Origin: Otatea glauca | Taxonomy: Eukaryota; Streptophyta; Magnoliopsida; Poales; Poaceae | Length of the DNA: 64,000 nt | NCBI GenBank assembly: GCA_036346275.1 | Contig: CM070719.1 | Span: forward strand, 34,501,591 to 34,565,590 | Direction of reading: 5' to 3' | Shown here: positions 35,775-45,339 of the stretch, piece by piece | Layout of the letters: each line of letters begins with the position of its first letter | Position numbering within the stretch: the first letter of the stretch is position 1 | The notes under the pieces: model-generated | The model's database searches: none | What the model was told of the DNA's origin: nothing | The model's input: only the letters and a program-made list of their open reading frames with translations | Translations under genes and position numbers: made by a program

Positions 35775-36835
35775 TAGGGATGAAAACAGATCGGATAGTT
35801 TCCGACCGATCCGGATATTTTCGGACACGGATTCTGTCGGATCAGATATTTGTCGGATAGTATCGGATCGGATACGGATACGAATTTTTTTTTGTCGGAT
35901 ACGGATACGGATTCGGTAGCTCACTATCCGTCGGATACGGATACGGATTCGGATAATCTGGATATTGATGGATCGGATATCCGGATATACATATGGGCTG
36001 GGCCAAAACTACTCTTCGGGCCCAAAAATGTTTCTTAATTTCAGAATTGTTTTCTAATTTAATTAATCCATAAAGTAAGTTTCAATTATTAAAATTAGCA
36101 AACCAACTCCAAAAATTACGAATTGTTTTTGAGAAAGTTCTAGAAATAATCTAACATTTTAAAAATTATTTTCAAGATTTTATCAGATTTTAATTTTCTC
36201 AAAAATTCAAATATTCCTATTCTTAATAGGAAAATATTTAAATAAGTAGCTAAAAATCATAAAAACTCATAAATACATAATTTATTATTTTTAACATAAT
36301 TCAACAAAGAATATAAATCTTGGATCATTACATATAAGTGTTACATACTTTTTCTAGAGACGTGATATTTAAGTATTATCAAACTTTTAGTGTGTTATGT
36401 GTTTGCCTCCATTTGTATCTTTGAGTAAAGATTACCTTCATTTTTTTTGTTATGATCTACGTGTATAATGAACTAATTGTATGTGTGTGATAAACTAAGT
36501 CTTATATAATTTTATTTGCGATATGGTATCTACTTATTGTCTAAGTGAATGAAAATGCTTATATTTGTTCAATTTTCAATAACATTTTTATCAAATCAAC
36601 TAGTTATGTGTTTTCGTTGACTTTTTATATACAATCTAAGGGGTTATCATGTTCCGATAAAATATTCGAAACCGTATCCGATTCGATTCATATTCGATCC
36701 GTATCTGTATTCGATATTATCCGTATTCGTATTCATATCCGGACTATCCGTATCCGTATCCGCATCCGAGAAAAAATATGAAAACAAATATGGTAGAGCT
36801 ATTATCCGTCCGTATCCGATCCGTTTTCACCCCTA
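35775..36835. mobile_element. Non-autonomous hAT transposon (1,061 bp) with 8-bp TSD
   Basis: Left end TAGGGATGAAAACAGATCGG, right end (reverse complement) TAGGGGTGAAAACGGATCGG. Perfect 8-bp target duplication GTAATAGG at 35767-35774 and 36836-36843. Both subterminal regions are packed with CGGATACGGATAC-type repeats in opposite orientation (about 35790-35990 and 36660-36830), typical hAT transposase-binding architecture. The middle is AT-rich with no transposase, so mobility would need a transposase in trans. Confidence 0.93.
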
Positions 36836-36843
36836 GTAATAGG

Positions 36844-37086
36844 TAACTAAATAATACTTGTTCCCACACATACATCCTTACAAGAATAAAAAGAATCTAC
36901 ACTTGATTAAGCACACAACTTCCTCAATCACTAATCTAGACATCAATCCAGTTACAAGGCTAAACAAACACTTCACACAACCTAAATTTTTTTGCATATC
37001 TAAGCTTTGGGTCCTAAACACTCGGAACACCCCATTTGTTAAGCCTGCACACCCACATTTTCAATTGAACAACCAAGGTAAATTGA
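36844..37086. other. Unassigned, between hAT element and truncated LTR
   Basis: No ORF or element end recognised. The right boundary is where Tekay-type LTR similarity begins (TAAAGACTCCATATATTAA). Confidence 0.4.
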
Positions 37087-39182
37087 ATAATAAAGACTCC
37101 ATATATTAATTAAAACTATTTGTACGACCTTATGGTCAACTTACATTATTGAGCCACGCAGGGGTAACCAAGAATAATAAACTAAGACATTGCAGCGGAA
37201 AAGATAGACATAGACAACCTATTAGGTTACCACAGGCATCCGACAAGGCTCGAACCCTAAACACTCGTATCCTCCTAGTACTCCTCCAGAACAGGTGTAG
37301 ACTCTTCAATTGTTGATGTTATTGTTTGGCAAGGGTGAGTACTTAAAGCACTCAACAAGTTGCGCACAGAATGCAATTCTAACATATATGAGGCTTATTC
37401 CAAAGGAATAGCTAACATGGTTGTTTTGCAATAAAGCACCATTTATAAATGACTACAATAAGTAGATTGAAAAGACAGTAAAACAAATAACAGTAAATAA
37501 TAACTTCCAGCATTTTTCAAGTAAACATGGCATCCAGCCTAAGTCAAGTTTCCAACTTCTAATGGCAACCTACCATCGCAACCAAGTTTTCATTTGATAA
37601 AATCTAACCCTTAATTGTAATCACTGAGCAATGCTCAATACCACGAGCACGGCTATACGAATAGATTTTACGCTCTACAGAGGTTATGCACTTTTCCCAC
37701 ACGATTAATCATACACCACAAAGGCGAGTGATCATAACAAAGTATTTACAATGCTCTGCCTTAACCCAGTACTACCTGCTAAGGTTTCAACACTGAAGGG
37801 TTAAACCACCACAACAAAACCCCCTTCCTACGCCATGTGAGTTGATCCGTAAACATGGGACTCACACCACCACTAGTTGTACCAAAGCTAAGACATTGCA
37901 AATTAATCAGCTAGGCTATCCCATTCCAGGCGTGTGGTTGCATGTTTAACTCAGGTCAAAGGGTTGCAAGGTTAAGTCTTTAAGATGACTAGGGCAAGAC
38001 TACCACATACCCTCTGCCCTTCGGCCCACCTTGGCAGACTGCCATTTGCCACTTTCCCCAATCTATGTGCTTACCACCCCCAGTTGATTACCAAGCACTA
38101 TGTGCTATCAACAAGTCAACATCGTTGCGTGACATCCCTCGCCACTACAACTCAATATCATCATGTGACAACACCTAACACACCAATTCATAATCACGTT
38201 CCATATTCAAATAGTCAGGAATAACTTTTGATATTTCATAAGACATGTGATGTATGTGGCATGGCTAAGCATACTAACATGGTCTAACCAACCCATGTTG
38301 ATTTTAATATTAACCAACTAGTATTGAATCAATCTAGGGTGACAATAAATCATGGCATACAAATGACAAGGTAGGGTATAGTTCAATTGGTCAGATTAGC
38401 TAGATCACAATTTAATTTGTAACAGTTATACTCATAAAATAACATACAATAATGTAATGTCAATGTAGCAATTTTATAAACTGGGTTCAACATGATCAAA
38501 TAACAACTTGCCTTGAAAAAGGTATTGTTCTTGCTCTGGAACCTACTATTGAGTCAATGGATCTTACTCGGATGCTCTGAGCACTTCCACGTCTACGTGT
38601 CATGAGAAAGAATGACAAAAAAATACAAAAACAGAGAGCAAAAAACTCCAAAAATCAAATAAAATCCACCATTAAATATATCTCAATTTTACAAATTTTA
38701 GAAATTTGAATATTCTCAATCGGAGCTCGTATAAGGGAGAACGGGCTCTTGAAAGATTCAAAAATCATAAAAATCAAAAAATTGTTAAATCAATAATAAA
38801 CCGAATTATTTTCTTTTGAAAAACCCGATTATTGCGTCACGCTGATGTCAACACCGAGCCAAGCCAATCACAGCGCGACACATCGCCTTGGACTATGGAC
38901 CTGGTTCACGGTTTGGCTCTGGTCCACCGTGGACCCAGTCCATGACCCTTCGATACCCATGCCTGACATGTGGCAGTCCCAGATTGGCTGCGGCACTGCC
39001 CACAGCGCCCCCTCCGATGGTCGACGCGTGACGAGGTCGAAGCAATCCGCGACGAATCCGGCAGGTGCGTTGATGGAGAAACGCGGCAGGATCTGGTCCC
39101 TACGTGACAGATCGGATAGGCACGATGCTCGACAGTGAGGAAAAGCGACGCGGCAGTGACGGCACTCACCGAACTTGGGAAC
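37087..39182 (-). repeat. Left-truncated Tekay-type LTR, segment 1 of 3
   Basis: Minus-strand LTR missing about its outermost 140 bp; it begins at TAAAGACTCCATATATTAA. It shows the GACCTTATGGTC, GTGAGTACTTAAAGCACTC and AAGGTAGGGTATAGTTCAATTGG landmarks and the 81-nt block at 38512-38592. The Tat-like element interrupts it at 39182; it resumes at 50281. Segments 2 and 3 are listed separately. Confidence 0.8.
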
Positions 39183-39714
39183 TGTGGAATATATGAAACC
39201 AGGTATCTCCATGACCGGCCCAGCGTCGCCTGAAGAGAAGAAAGGCCCAAAGGTTGTGCCCCATGCCAAGCCAAACAGTTATACGGTAGGGGGCATATCT
39301 TATAGACAATTGAATATGTATTTGGATATAGAAGATACGGCTGTAATCCGAGTCGTTGATAGGGTAGATAAAGATGTAAACTCTATCCTGTAACCGATTA
39401 GAATCTAGTAACTGATCGAAATCTCATAACCGATCAGGACTCTGTAAGCCGCACCACCCCCGGTATATAAGGGAGAGGGCGGGCAACAACAAATCATCAA
39501 GCCATAGAGCATAGCACACCTCATATCGCCCAGAGCACATTGCGCTTTGAACAATCTTAGATCCAAAAGATCCACATAATCTCAGCACACAGGATTAGGG
39601 TATTACCTCCATCGCTGAGGGCCTGAACCTGTCTAACCCCTTGTCTTGTGTGACCTTCGAGTTTGAGATCTAGCGCCTACCCCATAAATTCATTGCCGAC
39701 TACAAAAGTCGACA
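39183..39714 (+). repeat. 5' LTR of the Tat-like element (532 bp)
   Basis: TGTGGAATATATG to AAAAGTCGACA, with a TATA box at 39464-39471 and a pyrimidine-poor leader. Matches 49746-50275 throughout. GGAAC target duplication just upstream. Confidence 0.95.
39464..39471 (+). promoter_or_regulatory. TATA box in 5' LTR of the Tat-like element
   Basis: TATATAAG in the context CCCGGTATATAAGGGAGAGG, conserved in the 3' LTR at 50025-50032. Core promoter for the genomic RNA. Confidence 0.75.
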
Positions 39715-39716
39715 GT

Positions 39717-39734
39717 TGGCGCGCCAGGTAGGGG
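39717..39734 (+). other. Primer binding site of the Tat-like element
   Basis: TGGCGCGCCAGGTAGGGG two bases after the 5' LTR. This is the form seen in RIRE2-type grass elements, which use a tRNA other than initiator Met; I do not assign which. Confidence 0.75.
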
Positions 39735-39776
39735 AAGCGCTATAATCTTTTCCTACAGACTCGATGGCAGCCAATC

Positions 39777-41759
39777 ATGGCCCAGATCAAGGCCATGGTG
39801 ACGGCGGTAGTAATCCAGCAGAATCAGGAAAAGCCGGTAGGTGAAGCGCACTTGCGCTCCCACGTGGCTACTCGTGTCACCAGCAGTCGGACTGCAACCA
39901 GTCGGAATACCGGTAGTCGGCGCCATACGCCACCACTCGGTGATGCTCGCCAAATTATCAACCGCGACCTTCGCCAAGACATCACCGCCAGACGGAAGGA
40001 GCGGGACGAAGAAGAGCGACGCAGGCACCACGACGACTACGAGTGTTTCGGCACGGGCCATGATCGACGAGGCAATCAGAGGTACAACGACCGCGATGAC
40101 CATAGAGACTATCATCGCCGGGGTTGAAACAACGACGACCGTCGAGCCATGAGCTCGCCGCACCGAACTCCGCCCCGGCACAATGATGACCATCGCCGAG
40201 CCAGAGGCTCACCACGCCGGACTCCCCCTCATCATGATGAGAGATGTATTGACAGGATCCGAGCGTTTACTCCTCAGCTACGCCGAGTGGTATGGCCCGA
40301 TGGATTCAACCCCAAGGGCATTGTAAAGTTTGACGGGGAGCGAGATCCAGAAGCTTGGCTGCAGGTTTACGCTCTGGCGGTTAAGGCCGTCGGAGGCAAT
40401 CAGAACGTGATGGCGAATTATCTGCCGGTCAATCTCACCCCCTCAACTCAAGCTTGGCTCACAGGGTTACCGGCGAACTCGGTGGACTCCTGGAGTGATC
40501 TCTGCGAATAATTCATCGCGAACTTTCAGGGAACCTACGAGAGGCCTGGCACCCCATGGGACCTCTACCAACTTCACCAAAAGAAGGACGAGACGCTAAG
40601 GGATTTCATCCGGTGTTTCATGCAGAAGAAGAACACCATTAGGGATGTATCTGAAGCGGTGGTGGTGGCGGCCTTCCAGAAAGGGGTAAGTGATCCTGAT
40701 CTAATCAAGAAGATGTCCAGGAAACCTCCAACATCCGTGAAGGAGATGTTCGCACTGGTCGATCTCGCCACGGCCTCGACGCTCTGGTGGCGCCAAGAGG
40801 AGCGCCCACATCCGAAGAACAAAGGCGATAAGCCCGACTCCTCCAAGCACAAAGACAAGAAGCGGAAGGGCGAAGAGCTAGTCGTGGTGGCCGAGCGCAG
40901 TCGGGCCCGAGCCATGCGGAGGGAGGCGCCCGACTACAGCACCGTCATGGAAGCGATCTGTCCCTTCCATCCTAAAGGAAAACACGCCGCCAAAGACTAC
41001 TTCACCTTGAAGCGCTTTGTGCGGGAGAGCAACAAACAACCAGCTCTAGCAAGGGACGAGGTGGCAAAGAAGAAAGGCCTTCCAGATGAGGATGATTATC
41101 AAGAGCCCGAGCACAAGCTAAACTACATTTATGGGGGCTCCACCGGATACGAGTCCAAACGGAAGCAAAAGCTTACCGCTCGGGAGATCAATGTGGTGGA
41201 ACCAGCCGCCCCCCAATATCTAAGGTGGTCCGAGGTTCCAATCACCTTTGACCGATCAGATCGCCCCAACCGGGTTCTACATCCGGGTAAGTTCCCTGTA
41301 GTGCTCGACCCCGTAATTCGCAATGTGAGGCTCAAGAAGGTCTTAATCGATGGAGGGAGTGGACTCAAGGTCTTATTCTCCAAAACTTTCAACGACATGA
41401 GCATTCCTCGCTCCGAGCTGAGGCCGAGCACTCAGCCGTTCCATGGTGTAATCCCTGGAGAGTCATCGCTTCCGCTCGGGCAGATTTCTTTGCCTGTCAC
41501 CTTCGGCACCAAGGACAACTACCGGACCAAGTACATAAATTTTGAGGTAGCGGATTTCGAGACGGCATATCACACAATCATGGGAAGACTCGGATTGGCT
41601 CGGTTCATGGCCGTCCCGCACTACACCTACTTGACGATGAAGATGCCGGGACCAAGAAGCGTCATCACAGTCCGCAGCAATGTCAAGCGATCCCTGGAGT
41701 GCGACCGAGAGAACCATGAACTTGCCGAGTTGCAGGAGGCAGTCGGCGAAAGAAAATAA
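39777..41759 (+). pseudogene. gag: Tat-like gag and protease
   Basis: One frame from MAQIKAMVTAVV (39777) to 41759, with a TGA at 40125 and a TAA at 40509; the second replaces the glutamine of the usual CEQF, so both fit C-to-T changes. An arginine/aspartate-rich N-terminal part is followed by gag (KFDGERDPEAWLQVY, NYLPVNLTPSTQAWL, YERPGTPWDLYQL) and a region with FHPKGKHAAKDY in place of a regular knuckle. The aspartic protease lies near 41349 with LIDGGSGLKVLFSKT, the Tat-type DGGSG active site, and ends with HTIMGRLGLARFMAVPHY. Structural protein plus protease. Confidence 0.88.
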
Positions 41760-44700
41760 ATCCAAGCGGAAGTGGTTACGTTGCAGGAAGAAGGCGACGT
41801 CCCGTCCAAGAAGAAGGCCACGTCAGGAATGAAGCCTGGCGAAGGAACCAAGAGAATCAACCTCGACCCGTCCGACTCGTCCAAGACAACTCTGATCGGG
41901 ACAGGGCTCGAAGGTAAATAGGAAAGCACGCTCGTCACCTTTCTTCAAGCTAACAAAGACATCTTTGCCTGGAAACCATCCGACATGCCGGGTGTTCCTA
42001 GGGAGGTGATCGAGCACTCCTTACACGTCGACGAAAAAGCAAGACCCATCAAGCAAAGGCTCTGGCGATTCGCTCCAGATCGCCGGAGCGCCATCAAGTA
42101 GGAGATCACCAAGCTATTAGCTGCAGGTTTCATCAAAGAGGTGTATCACCCCGATTGGTTAGCAAATCCTATACTAGTTCAAAAGAAGAATAAAACTTGG
42201 CGCATGTGCATTGATTATACTGATCTCAACAAGGCATGTCCGAAGGATCCCTTTGGACCGCCCCTCATCGATCAGGTGGTTGACTCGACTGCCGGGTGCG
42301 AAATTTTGAGTTTTCTCGATGCCTACTCAGGTTACCATCAGATTCGCCTAAAGGCAGAAGATCATATCAAGACCTCGTTCATCACGCCTTTGAGCCTTTT
42401 GCTACACCACGATGGCGTTCGGGTTGAAAAACGCTGGTGCAACGTACCAGCGCGCAACTCAACGATGTTTTCACGCCCAGCTCGGACGCAACGTGGAGGC
42501 ATACGTGGACGATGATGTGGTAAAAACTTGGGAGAAGAAGGACCTTATCACCGACCTAACCGAGAAGTGTGTTTTCAGAGTATCTTCAGCATGAAGCTCA
42601 ACCCCGAGAAGTGTGTTTTCGGAGTATTTTCGGGAAAACTGCTCGGGTTTATCGTATCGCAGCGAGGCATTGAGGCCAACCCAGAGAAGATCAAGGTCAT
42701 ATCAAATATGGAACCGCCGACTTGCCAAAAGGACGTCCAGAAGCTCACAGGATGCATGGCCGCACTCAGTAGGTTTATTTCTCGGTAGGGTATGCGAGGT
42801 ATGCCATTCTTTAAACTCCTTAAGAAGCAGGACAAGTTTCAGTGGACTCCAGAGGCACAACAGGCGTTTGAAGATTTGAAGACCTTCCTGATGATGCCCC
42901 CGGTCCTGGTTTCACCGGTGCTAGAGGAACCTCTGCTACTTTACATCGTGACAACGACTCATGTAGTCAGCGCAGCGGTCGTCGTAGAAAGGGAGGAGCC
43001 GGACCATGTGCAGAAGATCCAACACCCAGTCTACTTCATCAGCGAAGTCCTAAGCGAATCCAAGGTGCGGTATCCGCAAGTTCAAAAATTATTTTATGTC
43101 GTGCTCCTGACGTCTCGCAAACTCAAGCACTACTTCCAAGAGCGTGCTATTTCTGTGGTCACCTCCTTCCCAATAGGAGATATAATTCACAATCAGGAGG
43201 CCACTGGGAGAATTGCAAAGTGCGCGGTTGAGCTCGGAGCTTTCGATATTTTATTTAAGCCTCGCACTGCCATCAAGTCTCAAGCGCTCGCCGACTTCAC
43301 GGCCGAGTGGACAGAGCTTCAAAGCCCAGCGATTACCAAGGAACTCGAGTATTGGACGATGTACTTCGATGGTTCCCTCATGCTCAGCGGCGCGGGGGCT
43401 GGTATTGTGCTCATATCACCATGCGGGGAAAGGTTGAGGTACGTTCTGCAGATACTTTTTCCTGCATCCAACAACTCACCGAGTACGAGGCGCTCATCCA
43501 TGGGCTCTGCATTGCCATGTCACTCATTATCCGACGTTTGATGGTTCGCGGAGATTCAATGCTCGTGGTCAATCAAGTGAAGAAGGAATGGTCCTGCATC
43601 GAAGACAGCATGGTGGCCTATTGCCAAGAGGTACGCAAGCTAGAAGGTAACTTCGACGGCCTGTAACTCATTCATGTGCTCCGCCGTGACAATGAAGCGG
43701 CCGACGAGCTAGCAAAAATGGGATCCTACCGATCTACAGTGCCCATGGGAATATTCATCGAAGAAATTCACAAACCCACGATTAGCACTCGGTCGAAAAC
43801 GAATGCCCCGGTCAAGAAGAGCGTAGAAGCAGAAGTCCTAGTCATTACCCCCGATTGGACAGCTCCGTATCTAGACTATTTGACAAAGGACAAGTTACCC
43901 GAAGATCGCATGCAAGCCGAACGGATAATGCGCCGAAGGAAGAGCTAAGTGGTGATCAGGGCAGAACTCTATCGCAAGAGCTCCTCTGGTGTACTGCGAC
44001 GGTGCATATCAGAACAAGAAGGGAGAGAGCTTCTCAAGGAAATTCACTTGGGAGTTTGTGGGAACCATGCGGCGTCATCAACAATAGTCGGCAAAGCCTA
44101 TCGTCAAGGATTTTTTTGCCGACTGCGGTCACTGACGTAGAGGACATCGTCCAGACATGTGAAGGATGTCAGTTCTTTGCGCGTCAGATGAACAAACCGG
44201 CACAGGAACTGCAGACCATCCCCATAACCTAGCCGTTTGCGGTCTGGGGACTCGAAATGGTGGGACCTTTAAAAAAGGCTCAAGGTGGTTATACCCATCT
44301 CTTCGTCGCTGTTGATAAATTCACCAAATGGGTGGAGGCCAAGCCAGTCGCATCAATAACTGCGGCAAAAGCCAAAGAGTTCTTCAACGAAATCGTGGTT
44401 AGGTTCGGAGTTCCAAACCGAATCATCACGGATAATGGCACCCAATTCAGAAGCGGCGTATTTCAAGACTAGTGTAATGAACTCGGAATAAAAATCTGCT
44501 TTCCATCAGTAGCGCACCCCCGGAGCAACGGGCAGGTCGAGCGAACCAACGGCATGGTGTTACAAGACCTAAAGGCAAGGATTTTCGATCGGCTAAAGCC
44601 ATACGCCACTTGGTGGGTGAAAGAATTGCCTTCGATACTCTGGGGGCTGCAACCACCCCCAGCAGAGCAACCGGGCAGTCACCTTTCTTCCTGGTGTACG

Positions 44701-45081
44701 GCTCGGAGGCAGTCCTCCCAACCGAGTTAGAATTCGGATCTCCACGGGTCCAGAGCTATGAAGAAGTCGCCTCGGAAGAAAGCCGACTAGAAAACCTCTA
44801 CCGACTTGAAGAAGCCAAGGACATCGCAACAATCCAATCGGCAAAGTATCTCCAAGGCCTACGGCGCTATCACGGTCGCAATGTGAGGAGCCGCGCATTC
44901 TCCAAGGGATATCTGGTCCTTAGAAAGAATCAAAAATGCAGGATAAGCTCTCCCCAAGCTGGGAAGGCCCTTACGTCGTCGATGAAGTGGTACGCCCTGG
45001 GGCTTACAAACTCAAGCGAGAAGACAGCACGACAATCAGCAACACTTGGAACATAGAACAGCTATGTCGTTTTTTCACTTG
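41760..45081 (+). pseudogene. pol: Tat-like pol: RT, two RNase H domains, integrase
   Basis: RT begins after stops at 41757 and 41919; a further stop is at 42099. WRMCIDYTDLNKACPKD is near 42200. A frameshift near 42395 precedes YVDD at 42502-42513. A short duplication (42562 and 42607 copies of GAGAAGTGTGTTTTC) shifts the frame again. The first RNase H (about 42930-43300) lacks the catalytic aspartate (LLLYIV), while a second one (FDGS at 43364, EYEAL at 43484, GDS, NEAADELAKMG) follows. Integrase: GNHAASSTIVGKAY zinc region, GLEMVG at 44248 with E for the first catalytic D, TDNGTQF, and E at 44539 with correct D35E spacing. It ends NTWNIEQLCRFFT. Unable to make active enzymes. Confidence 0.88.
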
Positions 45082-45339
45082 AGCTTTGTAATTCAAATTG
45101 TTCCTTTATGAATGAAAAAGATCGATATTAAAGTTATTTTTTACATAATCTTCTCGAGAATTATGCGTCCGAGTGCTTCGCTCCTGCGATTTTTTAGACT
45201 CTGAGACATGCATCGCGAACCATGCCTCAGAGCCTGGGGGCTGGACTAGTCGAACACAATATGTCGAAACCACTCGGGCAAATATGCATGTTTGAAAAGA
45301 TAATGCAAAAGCGAGGAAATGCCTTTATATACTTTCAAT

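Noticed and set aside
39777..40215. Opposite-strand ORFs over the arginine-rich gag start
   Set aside because: Antisense shadows; the plus frame continues into recognisable gag.
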